Shown: positions 39,922-50,800 of the stretch, one piece after another
Position numbering within the stretch: position 1 is the stretch's first letter
Layout: the number at the start of each line of letters is the position of its first letter
Virus record (IMG/VR): IMGVR_UViG_3300042892_001857
Location: 32,472-96,471 of that record
From: a virus
Length of the DNA: 64,000 nt
Strand: one strand, 5' to 3'
Notes under the pieces: model-generated
The model's input: only the letters and a program-made list of their open reading frames with translations
The model's database searches: none
What the model was told of the DNA's origin: nothing
Translations under genes and position numbers: made by a program

Positions 39922-42900
39922 TTATTGTGGACAAGTTATATTAAAGTTTATTCCTACATTTATACTTATAGTTGTATTTAGTGGAGAAACAGAACAATTT
40001 ATGTTCCATATCTTAACTTTTGTTGGTGGTGAACCTATTTCATCATTAACTGAACGTTCATAACGATAATCATACCCCATTAATATTAAAGTAGAAAGAC
40101 TATTATTTAACGCTGTTTCCCATGCAGATACACAAGGCATCGCATCACTACAAAGGTAACCAACCGGGTTTGAGTATCCTACCCCATCAAAGAACACATC
40201 TTGAATAATATTAGTTCCATTTATACTTATGTCAACAAACCATTCACTAACAATTGTTCCGTCTCTATAACACGACCCAACATCTATTCCATTATCGGTT
40301 TCCCACTGATTAATAACATCACTAAAAACACCACTAAAACTATCAAATTCCATTACATTTTCCGGATATCGATTACATAAGGTATACCAAACATCACAAT
40401 TAAGTTGATAAACACTACCCGTGAATTTACAAGGTTTACAAATAATTGGTACCAACGCACACCCTCTTTGTCTTCTCCAAACAAATTTTTGTCTATGAAA
40501 AATAGAATTCTCTAATTTAACACCCGTATTCCAAATTGTAGTTGCCGGAATCATTTGTTCAACTAATCTAATCCAATAATCACCCATACCTTCAACATAC
40601 TCAATCATTGTTTTGTATGTGAAGTTATCATTTGGAATTCCAGCTAAAGATTCTGATTGTAAATAATTCCAATATATTGATGATAACGTTGGATATCCAC
40701 TTGTTCCACCATCTGTTGCAAATTGTCTATTTCTAACATTAATTGTGTTTTTCCAAAATGTTTGAGCAAACTCAAAAAAGGTTTCTTTCCTTGGTTGGGG
40801 ATTAATAAGGGTTGAGTCAACACCACCGTTATGTGGATAAGACGATACCGGATTAGGGTTACATCTTGTTGGTGCAACATAACCCAAACCTTGATTATTA
40901 ATTGGGAAGTTGTATTGTCTTGACATATACCAAACATCGTAAGATAATCCTTGAGAGGGGTTTAAGTATAAATCAATATTTTTAACATTAATAACTAAAC
41001 CTTCTGCCCCAACATTATATAATGCGTTATACCCACCATCTAAATTATTTCTATCCCCAATTTCACTATCAACCCACGTTTTATTGTTATCTACGGCTGT
41101 TCTTATGTTATAACCTAAATCAGTAAATGGGAATGATTTATATACATTCAAATATTCTTGCCCATAAGTAAATGGAGCTAATTTTGTTTGATAATTAGGA
41201 TTTGAACCTGTGAACACACTATTAGTTAAATCCGGTTGTTCTAATGACCTATGTTTTGGTGTTGATTCAAACCAACCAGCACCCATCTGATAAAAATATG
41301 TTTCAGAATTACCCGGTGACATAGGATATCCACTATCACTAATTGGATAATCTCCTTTACTTAAATCAACTTCTTGAAGAACTGATGTTGTTGTAAAACC
41401 AGAATATTGAACCCCTTGTATATTGAATGTATATCCACTCTCTAATGTCGGTAATGTTTTAGAATATGTTCCACCCGATATTTTAGCATATTGAGAGTCG
41501 AACTCTGACATATTAATTCTTTGGTCAGCTAAACAAACATACTCATTAAAATCAATTAAAGCGTCCGGAGCACCAATTAACCTCATTAAAGTTTCTATGG
41601 ATTTTCTAGTCCCTTTTGATTTAAACAAATAGGCGGAATTAAGAACTAAATTCTTATAATATTGGTAGTTTAACTCGTCAGGCGTTTGAGACTGTCCTAC
41701 ACCACTAAAAGCGGATTTATCAACATTCTTTTGACCAAATACCGAACCTAAAAAGTCCTCGTTAGTAATTGGGGACATATTTGTCGCCCAACCTAATGTT
41801 TGTGATAAATTTTTTAGTAATTGAGACGGAATATCGTTTCCGGTGTTATAATTCACCGAATTCATATAAGCTAAACCATTAATGAATTTCTTAGTTTCAT
41901 CAAAACTTCTACCGTAAATTTGTAATATTTTTTCAATTTTTTGGTCAGAGGTGTCAAATTCTTTAAGTGAATCAGTTGTTAAAAATCTTGAAACAAGATT
42001 TGTTTGATATCCATCAAAAGACAAACTAATCTCATTTAATGTTGTTAAATATATTGTAAAGGAATTGGTTAATATATCCAAATTCCAATTACCATATAAC
42101 GGCCAAGTCACTAACTTATTTTGAATATAAAAAGTTCCATCATCGTTTTCATTTGGAACTTGGAAAGTTGCTGTATAAATAGGAACAACATTTCTATTTA
42201 ATAAAAATCGTTGAACTTCATCCAAATCCTCATTAAGAACTCTATTAACCTGATAATCATTTGGTCTAATAACTAAATCATCTTGTGTCTGAGTTTGACC
42301 CGGAAAAACATCACCTTTAAGGTATATTCTAAGGGTTCCTGTAGTTGATGACGTTGTTGGCTCAATATGAGTAACATCAAATCCAACACCACCATAATAT
42401 AAGGAGTATTTGGCAAATTGATTTGTCATATTTCTTAAAGGAGAAACTTGAATCTCTCTTAGTTCTAAATTTCTAGTTGCGTTAACAGTAAAATCAATAT
42501 CAAAAGGGTTTCTAATTCTTGAAATATCTAAATCAATACTTGTTTCATTAACTATTGGATTATATGAAATGTTTGTCGCAGTAGCTCCGGTTAAATAGTT
42601 TTCATCCATAAAAGTAACCTCCAACGCTGCCGGAAATTTACTAATAATCATTTCAACCGATGTTGAAATTCTTTTAACCATTGAACCGTATGATGTAAAA
42701 TTAGTTACTTCAGTTAAATCAAAATTAGGATAAACTTTAAAATTGTTTTCAAATATCACCTTTGATTGAACAACACTATTAACCCCCATACTATCTAAGT
42801 TAATAGGGTTTGAGAATGCTCCTGTTGTAAAAGTTCTATTTGATTTTTCCTTAACTCCTCTAGTGAACTCAAAATTTCCTTGCGTCAATCCACCCCCCGC

Positions 42901-42987
42901 AACAAGTTGGAATCCAACTAAATTATCGGAGAATGTACCTGCACCGGATGCTGTCTGTGGTGGACACGTAAATTTTTCTATTGCCAT
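39922..42987 (-). CDS. Large tail/baseplate protein, 1021 aa
   Basis: A 1,021-residue virion protein. The centre has SKGTRKSIETLMRLIGAPDA followed by LIDFNEYV (about 454-480), a motif I associate with large tail proteins encoded near gp6 and gp25 in T4-like phages. Near the end (WRRQRGCALVPIICKPCKF) there is a cysteine cluster. No enzymatic domain or membrane segment is seen. It probably forms part of the baseplate or attaches the 1,190-aa adhesin, whose gene starts 3 bases downstream. Assignment is from context and motif. Confidence 0.75.
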   Translation of the reverse strand: MAIEKFTCPPQTASGAGTFSDNLVGFQLVAGGGLTQGNFEFTRGVKEKSNRTFTTGAFSNPINLDSMGVNSVVQSKVIFENNFKVYPNFDLTEVTNFTSYGSMVKRISTSVEMIISKFPAALEVTFMDENYLTGATATNISYNPIVNETSIDLDISRIRNPFDIDFTVNATRNLELREIQVSPLRNMTNQFAKYSLYYGGVGFDVTHIEPTTSSTTGTLRIYLKGDVFPGQTQTQDDLVIRPNDYQVNRVLNEDLDEVQRFLLNRNVVPIYTATFQVPNENDDGTFYIQNKLVTWPLYGNWNLDILTNSFTIYLTTLNEISLSFDGYQTNLVSRFLTTDSLKEFDTSDQKIEKILQIYGRSFDETKKFINGLAYMNSVNYNTGNDIPSQLLKNLSQTLGWATNMSPITNEDFLGSVFGQKNVDKSAFSGVGQSQTPDELNYQYYKNLVLNSAYLFKSKGTRKSIETLMRLIGAPDALIDFNEYVCLADQRINMSEFDSQYAKISGGTYSKTLPTLESGYTFNIQGVQYSGFTTTSVLQEVDLSKGDYPISDSGYPMSPGNSETYFYQMGAGWFESTPKHRSLEQPDLTNSVFTGSNPNYQTKLAPFTYGQEYLNVYKSFPFTDLGYNIRTAVDNNKTWVDSEIGDRNNLDGGYNALYNVGAEGLVINVKNIDLYLNPSQGLSYDVWYMSRQYNFPINNQGLGYVAPTRCNPNPVSSYPHNGGVDSTLINPQPRKETFFEFAQTFWKNTINVRNRQFATDGGTSGYPTLSSIYWNYLQSESLAGIPNDNFTYKTMIEYVEGMGDYWIRLVEQMIPATTIWNTGVKLENSIFHRQKFVWRRQRGCALVPIICKPCKFTGSVYQLNCDVWYTLCNRYPENVMEFDSFSGVFSDVINQWETDNGIDVGSCYRDGTIVSEWFVDISINGTNIIQDVFFDGVGYSNPVGYLCSDAMPCVSAWETALNNSLSTLILMGYDYRYERSVNDEIGSPPTKVKIWNINCSVSPLNTTISINVGINFNITCPQ

Positions 42988-43895
42988 TATTGGGTTATAT
43001 TTGTAAAGTTTTTACTAAAATCTATGTTATTCCCTCTGTCTTGTCTAACTTCATATAATAACTCGTTAAATTGGTCTCTAATCTCATATAAGTTGTATTG
43101 TTTGTATATGTTATTAGCATTATCGTATAGTGTATACACACCATCATCAATAGATTTAGTTTGATTACCATATAAAGCAATAGCCAATGTTGAGAAATCG
43201 TGTTCTCCAATTTCAATATCCAAAGTTATTGGATTAAAGAAAGTATTTGTTATAATAACATTTTGATTTGGTTGACCAATATATGGTGTGGCGTTTGGCT
43301 TATTTGTTGGTGCCGAAGATGGTGTTAATGTACAAAACAATAAATTAGTGTTATTATCTGTATATCGATATCTAATAGCCTTTTGAGATGAATTTGTTAA
43401 GTTTTGAACAACCGGTTCACAAAAGAATGATGAGGTAATAATTCTAAAGAAATTAGGTATCTTTGTCCCATCAGCATTTAGATATTCAATTCTAAAACCA
43501 ACTAACCCTTGACTAACAAATTTGTTTCTATAAGTAGATGGAACAGAATTTAAATCAAAAATTAATCCTTTAACATTAGGAAGTGCCGATAAAACACCAC
43601 AATCTAATATTGTTGTTCTTATTTGAGCAGGTCTAATAAAAATCGTATAAATCCCAATTTGATTAAATTGTTCAGCAGGTAATTTTAAATTATATAAACC
43701 ACCTAATATCTCAATACCATTATTCACACCTGTAGTATCATTATTATAATAAGGTCTTAAAATAGACTTCGCATCCAATTTTGTTAAAACAAAATTATCT
43801 GTTTCATCTCTTGATGGAGTATAATTTAAAATTATCTCAACATCTTCCGGACTTACGTCAGCCGGTCTTATTGTCCCATATGTTCCTGTAGCCAT
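42987..43895 (-). CDS. Tail/baseplate structural protein, 302 aa
   Basis: A 302-residue protein with TYGTIRPADVSPEDVEIILN at the start, a beta-rich centre and a charged helical end (YNLYEIRDQFNELLYEVRQD). It overlaps the next gene by one base and is in the continuous tail operon. The fold is not recognised. Presumed baseplate or tail component. Confidence 0.68.
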   Translation of the reverse strand: MATGTYGTIRPADVSPEDVEIILNYTPSRDETDNFVLTKLDAKSILRPYYNNDTTGVNNGIEILGGLYNLKLPAEQFNQIGIYTIFIRPAQIRTTILDCGVLSALPNVKGLIFDLNSVPSTYRNKFVSQGLVGFRIEYLNADGTKIPNFFRIITSSFFCEPVVQNLTNSSQKAIRYRYTDNNTNLLFCTLTPSSAPTNKPNATPYIGQPNQNVIITNTFFNPITLDIEIGEHDFSTLAIALYGNQTKSIDDGVYTLYDNANNIYKQYNLYEIRDQFNELLYEVRQDRGNNIDFSKNFTNITQ

Positions 43896-43896
43896 A

Positions 43897-45093
43897 TTAT
43901 ATACTATTATTTACATTAAAAAATTTATATCCGTATTTGACTAAATCACCTACGTTGTCAACCTCACCCAATCTTTCAACTCTCTCAAGTGCTGAGTTCT
44001 TCCCTCGTTCTATAAATATGTTGGATTGTACTTCTGCTTCATCAATTATATTCATTAATAAATCATTTTTTACTATTTTTTCACAAACTAACATATCAGA
44101 AGTTAAACCCGAAGATTTTACAACAAAAATTGTTGTCCCATTTGAATAATCATAGTAATCAATATCATTAATTGTATAGGCGGTATATAAACCATTTGAA
44201 CTTACTCCTGAATATTTACCAATCGTACCAGTATTACCCGTCACCCATTGATTAGGTATATATTGAGTCGTTCCATATTGTTTTAAATCACTTAACGATG
44301 ACATTGTATATCCCGTTATTAAAAATGGAATTGATGTTATTGGGTTAAATAAATTAATATCATTTAATGTTGCACCACAACTTGAATCTCCACTGAATAT
44401 ATAATCATACGATAATAACGTATTTGACCAATTACCACCCGCAGGTTTAAAATAAGCAACCCCTTTAGGATTTGTTATTGTTACACCCGTGAATGGTGTG
44501 TTAACCGTTTTTGTTATTACATTTGTCCCCCAAGGGCTCATACCTGACATAGTGATTGTATATGCCGTATTATTAGCATAATCATGGTACATTGATGTTG
44601 ATGTTACCGCACTAACTTGCCCATCACCCCAATCAATCTTGTATGTAGAAAACTCCAAATACTTTTTAAACTCAATATCCGATGTATTATAAACATAACA
44701 CCTTTTTGAGTTTGAACTATTGCCCGAAAAGATAAAATTCGTCATAGTTTCTTGTTGTAACACCATACCATCAAATACAGAATAATATCCTATGTCTGTC
44801 ACAGTTTCTGTTAATAAAATTGGGATAGTTAATCCGGTTAATAAAGAAGTACCTGATTTGGTTGTCGCCGACGAAATATTAGTAGTGTTTGTACCTCCTG
44901 ACAAGACTTCTGTCATTGACGAATAAATGTAAGATGCCCCCACTAAATCAATTTTAAAGGTTTCTGCAGGAATAATACAACACTTATTAACAATACCTGA
45001 CCCCGTTATAGTTCCAGCATTATAATTAACTTTAAAAATGTCTCCACTAATAAATTCCGGTGATATTTTAATATGATAATCTCTTTCTGTCAT
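43897..45093 (-). CDS. Tail protein with PKD-like domain, 398 aa
   Basis: A 398-residue protein. Around 148-187 the segment FSTYKIDWGDGQVSAVTSTS and following MYHDYANNTAYTITMSG matches the PKD pattern (WGDG, then His-x-Tyr and YxITxxG), an immunoglobulin-like extracellular fold used in adhesion. N-terminal strands and a C-terminal helical stretch (MNIIDEAEVQSNIFIERGKN) flank it. Cysteines are few. It likely forms a virion surface or baseplate part. It is one base from both flanking genes. Confidence 0.68.
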   Translation of the reverse strand: MTERDYHIKISPEFISGDIFKVNYNAGTITGSGIVNKCCIIPAETFKIDLVGASYIYSSMTEVLSGGTNTTNISSATTKSGTSLLTGLTIPILLTETVTDIGYYSVFDGMVLQQETMTNFIFSGNSSNSKRCYVYNTSDIEFKKYLEFSTYKIDWGDGQVSAVTSTSMYHDYANNTAYTITMSGMSPWGTNVITKTVNTPFTGVTITNPKGVAYFKPAGGNWSNTLLSYDYIFSGDSSCGATLNDINLFNPITSIPFLITGYTMSSLSDLKQYGTTQYIPNQWVTGNTGTIGKYSGVSSNGLYTAYTINDIDYYDYSNGTTIFVVKSSGLTSDMLVCEKIVKNDLLMNIIDEAEVQSNIFIERGKNSALERVERLGEVDNVGDLVKYGYKFFNVNNSI

Positions 45094-45094
45094 A

Positions 45095-45973
45095 TTATGG
45101 ATTTATATATTCATACCATTTTATTGGAACTGATGTTCCTCTTCTTACACTATTATCCCAAACTTCATATGTTTTTTCATTATAATTTAACCTTACCTCA
45201 TAATAAAAATAAATCTCAGGGTCAAACATAAATTTTGATGTAATATTACTTTGTGGTGTATTTGTCATTTTAACAAAAACACCCAATCTAGCATCAAAAA
45301 ATTTTGCTGTCATATAAAATTTACTAATGTCTAAGAATTTTTTATTTCTTAACCAATATAGAAAGAACCCTTCTTTGTCACCCACATAATCTAACTTAAA
45401 TGATGGTATTTTAATTTGAACTGAAGGTTTATACGAACTCACAACTTCTGTTACCGTAAACCCTTGTTGCACAGGTAATATCACTGTAAAATAATTAGTT
45501 TGAGTGATAGTATCTTTACTATCATAAAAATCCAATTTAAAGAAAGATTTAGTAAATGGTTTTACATAATAATATATTTCACTTATGGTAAATCCTTCCG
45601 GAACATAACTAGTCACCCAATAACTTGACGGAGCAGTTGTTACTAACGAAGATGGATTAACAGGAACCGTTGGAACTAAATTACCATTTGAATCCAACTG
45701 TAAGTCACTAAAAAAATGAAAATCGTATTTAATATCCGTTTTTGTATCACTACTATACGGTGCGTGAGCAAATCTTAATACTTCAAAATCCCCCGGAAAT
45801 CCAACAATATCCTCAACAACATTTTGTTGATATTCTTCAACGGCATCACCTTGCCCAAGAAAATCCCATTTAATTTCAATCGGTATATTGATATATTTGT
45901 CGTCACCTTTTGGTAAGGTAAATTTATAACTGTTATTATTCACAATCGTCTTTTGTTGGTTGAGCAGCTCCAT
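45095..45973 (-). CDS. Tail structural protein, 292 aa
   Basis: A 292-residue beta-rich protein without cysteines and without a recognised domain (YINIPIEIKWDFLGQGDAVE at the start; YFYYEVRLNYNEKTYEVWDN near the end). Its start overlaps the end of the 625-aa gene by 38 bases. The overlap is between intact genes in different frames, not a frameshift of one protein. Inferred tail component from position. Confidence 0.65.
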   Translation of the reverse strand: MELLNQQKTIVNNNSYKFTLPKGDDKYINIPIEIKWDFLGQGDAVEEYQQNVVEDIVGFPGDFEVLRFAHAPYSSDTKTDIKYDFHFFSDLQLDSNGNLVPTVPVNPSSLVTTAPSSYWVTSYVPEGFTISEIYYYVKPFTKSFFKLDFYDSKDTITQTNYFTVILPVQQGFTVTEVVSSYKPSVQIKIPSFKLDYVGDKEGFFLYWLRNKKFLDISKFYMTAKFFDARLGVFVKMTNTPQSNITSKFMFDPEIYFYYEVRLNYNEKTYEVWDNSVRRGTSVPIKWYEYINP

Positions 45974-47813
45974 AAAGAGTTGCGTAATTATTTAAAGTAC
46001 TTTCTATATAATTAGTTCCTTCCGGTATTATTCTAAAAATAAAATTTTCATATGGATAATGTTTTCCATTTAAAAATGGATAATCAACACCATTACCGAG
46101 ACCATCATTAAAACCATAGGTATATAAATCTCTCCAAATAAATGAATTGTATGTTGTTGAAAAATATGAGTAATCCGGAACACCCACCATATTGTTAATG
46201 CTACCTGTTTCTATATAATCAGAAAACCCTCTTATTTTCATTCGTCTATTTGGTTTGTAGTAATAACCAAATTGATTATTATTCATATCTACCAAACTCA
46301 TATCAAACACATCAGTATTAAATGTAAACTTATGATACATTTCAGAAATAACTCTTTCTTTTTGTTCATAATCATTCCACTCACAGTAATTACCATTTAT
46401 TGTGTCACCACTTTTAAGTGATTTAAGATATGTGAAATCAATATTTATTCCATTCACATTACCACCATAAGGTGTGTTATAATACCCCGTTGGATATGCG
46501 TTATTATTTGAATCCACAAAATTTGATTCTACCGTATCCACATCCCACCAAGTTTGTGGGTTATTAAACTGAGTATCCGGTGGTAAATTAAAATCAAACC
46601 CCTGTTTTAATCCCACATCATTACCATTACTATCAACACCCCCAAAAGTTAATCCAAAATACCCTTTCCAAATTGTTGTAATATATAACTCACTAATTGG
46701 TCGTTTTTGATTGTCACGCAACTCACTAACATCAATATCTTTATTAAACGATAAAGTATATGATTGAGCATTTTCTTTAATTGAAACTCTCTTTACATTA
46801 TTTGGTGTATAAACAGGACTTTCAAATTTCTTTTTAGTCCCAAATATATTTTTTTCAAACCCGGCATTAACTAAAACAGCGTCATTAACATCTGTAATTA
46901 TTTTATGTTGAATCACATAATATTTGGATGTAGTATCATTAGGGTTTTCATAATTTATAACTCTTTTAAATGTTCCTGTAGTTTGGTCATCCACAAAAAT
47001 TGAAGACCCGTATCCGATATTAAATATGTTAAAGATATACTCATTAGTTCCCGGCAAACCGTCTCCAAAAGAAAATACTTGATATGTATTAACATACCCA
47101 TTATTTAATTTTATTTTTACAAATTCAGATTCCGATAATCCGTGTTTAACGGGACATCTAAATTGAATTATAGGGTTCCCTCCCTCCATAATATCATTAC
47201 CGTCATTATCCTTACTATTAATTATAAAAGGAATCCCATCAACAGCATTCCAAACAAAAGTAGGAACATTAGACCCGGTACCATCATAAAAATTCATAAC
47301 CTTATCTATGTTCTTATATGGATAACTAACAAAATGATTCCAATTATAGGTTGAAGCACTTCTAGCGACAAAATCAACGTGAACCTGTGGTTGTCCATTT
47401 GGAATTGTTGATGGTATTGGAACCGTGTATCCCGAAACATTGTAATCACTTCTAATAAAATCAAACTCATCATATTGGGGAAATCCTTCCCAACTTACTG
47501 AGGTAGACAACGCCCCACATTGTCTTAAAGTTAACGCAGTTTCATTAATGTAATATAAATTATTTTCTAATGGTTCATAATTTGTTGAACCCGTATATGA
47601 GTTATTAAATAACACTTGAAACTTACAAACCGGTCTAAATGTTGTCGATTTTTGCCTTTCATCGTTAAATATTTGAACTAAATTAACATCAATACTCCTA
47701 TCAAATTCTTCAAGATTTTTTGTGTTTTGAACCAATGGTGTTGGTATCGATAAATTAGTGTCCGTCGACGTTTTATACCTTAACGACCCTAATACTATTC
47801 TTATATCATCCAT
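45936..47813 (-). CDS. Tail structural protein, 625 aa
   Basis: A 625-residue protein with a beta-strand-rich, aromatic composition. It starts MDDIRIVLGSLRYKTS and contains RCPVKHGLSESEFVKIKLNN, a pattern I take to be a carbohydrate- or partner-binding strand set. One base separates it from the 1,884-aa gene. No enzymatic motif. It is presumed to be a baseplate or fibre-connector protein. Confidence 0.65.
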   Translation of the reverse strand: MDDIRIVLGSLRYKTSTDTNLSIPTPLVQNTKNLEEFDRSIDVNLVQIFNDERQKSTTFRPVCKFQVLFNNSYTGSTNYEPLENNLYYINETALTLRQCGALSTSVSWEGFPQYDEFDFIRSDYNVSGYTVPIPSTIPNGQPQVHVDFVARSASTYNWNHFVSYPYKNIDKVMNFYDGTGSNVPTFVWNAVDGIPFIINSKDNDGNDIMEGGNPIIQFRCPVKHGLSESEFVKIKLNNGYVNTYQVFSFGDGLPGTNEYIFNIFNIGYGSSIFVDDQTTGTFKRVINYENPNDTTSKYYVIQHKIITDVNDAVLVNAGFEKNIFGTKKKFESPVYTPNNVKRVSIKENAQSYTLSFNKDIDVSELRDNQKRPISELYITTIWKGYFGLTFGGVDSNGNDVGLKQGFDFNLPPDTQFNNPQTWWDVDTVESNFVDSNNNAYPTGYYNTPYGGNVNGINIDFTYLKSLKSGDTINGNYCEWNDYEQKERVISEMYHKFTFNTDVFDMSLVDMNNNQFGYYYKPNRRMKIRGFSDYIETGSINNMVGVPDYSYFSTTYNSFIWRDLYTYGFNDGLGNGVDYPFLNGKHYPYENFIFRIIPEGTNYIESTLNNYATLYGAAQPTKDDCE

Positions 47814-47814
47814 C

Positions 47815-50800
47815 TTAATTTATAACGTTACTAGTGTTTATCCATTTTGTTCTAAATCTATCAAATGCCGACGCTCCTCTTCTAAGTCCAAAATAAAAGT
47901 GAAATGGCGCTCCGACAGTAATCAAATCTGTTTCAGGAGTATTTTGACTCCAATATTGTGGTTTTGCAGTTATTGAGTTATTTTGGTAAGTTGGTAAACT
48001 ATTCCCATTAGTGACTGCGTATATGTAACCTTTAAAAAAGTCATTTTGTGACTGATTAGTAGTTCTAAAATATCTAGATACCGGTAATAACCTATCCAAA
48101 GATTGATATTTTGAAGAAAAAATTGTTTGAAAATCCCAATCATTTGATTCACCACCAAAAATACTTCCCGCATGCTCACCACCACCATCAATTCTCCATT
48201 GTGATAATGGAACTTCTTGAGAATAAACTGTAAAATTATTAAATGTACAAATACTTGATGTTGTCCCTGTTGGATTTATTATTGTTCTTTTTGGTGAAAC
48301 ATAATCTCTAATTTGAGTATCCGATGAAAAGAATATTCCCAAAGAATTCTTACAATCAAAGAAAATAGGGTTTTGAATACCAGGGTCAACCAATGCTGTT
48401 CCTGTACCTGTTCCGGGACCTGTTGCGATAAATGTTGTTGTTCCCGCAACGTATCCCGGAGGTGCTCCAATCGACGTAAAATCTGTTGGGTTAGAAGCCG
48501 TTCCACCCGACAAAATTTTATATCGAATACCTGTTACAAAACCACCCGCACCTACCGTTGTTGGTGCATCAGGATAATTCGACGATTGGAATGCTGCAAC
48601 ACCTAATTCAGAATTAATTGAAATTAATTGAGAGTAATCAGCATCAATTAAATATTTCCCTTTTCTACTATTTTGAAAATACGCAAATATGTTAAACGCC
48701 CCTAACAAATTATTTAAAAAGTTATTATCCATAAATCTACTTATAATAAATAAATTAAGGATTTCATCAACGTGAGAATACGTTGAACTTGTTAACTTAT
48801 TAACCAAGTATCCGTCATACTCGTCAGACATCACCAATTCTTGTAAAAAGTCCGCTCTAGGACCCAAATCCATAATTGTTGTTGGATACTTTAGGTCAGC
48901 ACTAAATTCACCTGAATTGGAGTCATAAGGTGAACATCTATAATAAAAACTTCTAGATGGATTATGATACATAATAACACTATTACATTTCTTTCCTTGC
49001 GGAAAGTTTGGTGGATTTGATGTTGGAGAACTAAACCCACTAATCTCATTTTTAAATGGAAAAGCATATAATACTCCATTCACCCAATTATTATTAAATC
49101 TGTGAGAAAACACATTTCTACACGCACCAAGCATCACCATATTTCGAGCAATCCATTCAAACATTAATTCCCAATCTCTAAATAAAGAAATAAATATTGT
49201 TGTAATAAAGACATAACATCCACCCACAAAAATCGTTTCACCCTCATATTGGAGACAATCACCACCTCTCGGTCTTACGAATATAGTACTATTTACAGGA
49301 CTTGGAGTACAACCATAACAGTCCAAATTAACGGAACCAGCACAGGTAAAAGTGTTTATAACTCGATTTATTTTTGGAGAACCAACTAAATCTTCCCTAA
49401 CATCATCTAAAGACCCGTTACCAAAAGACCCTGTTGACCCCGCTATTGAATTTATCCCGATTACACCTGTCGAAGGTATTAAATACAACGTTAATTTACT
49501 GTTTTTTTGTAAAACACGTCCATTACAACAGTATTCCTCAACAACAGTCCCTGTCGGTAATCTATCGCCTCTCATAACAATTTGATTATTACTAGCACCA
49601 GAATAAGAACCAACCCTACCTAATGTAAAATTCATAGTATTTCCCGTACTATAGATTGGTGAATAATAATACGTTAAAACTCGAGTTGGAGGAAATCGAT
49701 AATCACCGTACTGATACCAATATGGAGTATCGGATGGGTCGAAATTAAGGGAAATTCTTAAATATTGAATGTCCATGAGCATCATTGATGCTCCCTCAAC
49801 AATCTCATTAGGAATATATCCTTCAGTCCTACCTGTCACATTATAGACACTTGGATTATCTGGAGTAGGTACCTGCATATAACAGTAACCATTAAAATCC
49901 CTTATCATCCCATAAGGAGTGTATGTATACGCTTTAGTAAAATCATTATTTAAACTTATTCGTAAACCAAATGGTGAAGAACTTGCACCATTACTTACGG
50001 TAGGTGTATTCGGATAAGCTCCATTTGATAGTGAATCATCACTTGTTTGAGTTGTCCCACGTAAAGGTTGTGCGTTTTTACAACTTGGTGCGTAAAATAG
50101 TGAACGATTATCTAAGTTAGAATAATAACTAATTAAGTTTGAATTAAACCCTGAGAATCTAGATGTCATTTGCGTCCAAGTAGACGCTGTCACTCCCTGA
50201 GTATAACCTGTAACAAATTGCCAAGTTTCTTTTTGATTAGGACAATAAGAAAATGAGTTAAAATATAAATTTTGTCCAATAGCGTACCCTGTTTCAGTAT
50301 TAATATTTCCACCTACCGTTGGTTGGATTCCACCTACCCAAGTAGCCCCTGTCACATAATTTGGTGTGCTACCAGTTGGTAATGGTGTCCAAGCAGGTAA
50401 TGGTGTTGTAACCGCCCTTTCATTACCATCGTGACTAATATTTAAAAATTTACCCTGAATCGGAATATTCATTCTATAGTAACCACTAATCTCAACATCA
50501 CTTTCATTTTGATGTCCAAAAAGTTTACCAATACCATATTTAATTGGTATTTTACTGGTATATGGGTCAACACCTCTATTTAATATCACAACAACGTTTT
50601 CATTACGGTTTCTAACATAATTCATCGAATCATACTTTTGAACTCCAAAAGGTATTGGGTCTGGATGTGTGTTACCATTAGGTCGATAATAACAATTTGG
50701 GTTAAAAATAGTACCCGTCCAATCCCGTCTTCCTCCATTAATAGTTGAGAACAATTGAAACAAAGTCGACTCATTTCTGAAGTATTTTTTATTTAATGAA

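Noticed and set aside
45936-45973. Programmed frameshift joining the 625- and 292-aa proteins
   Set aside because: No slippery heptamer was noticed, and the 292-aa frame has its own ATG; overlaps of this size are common here.
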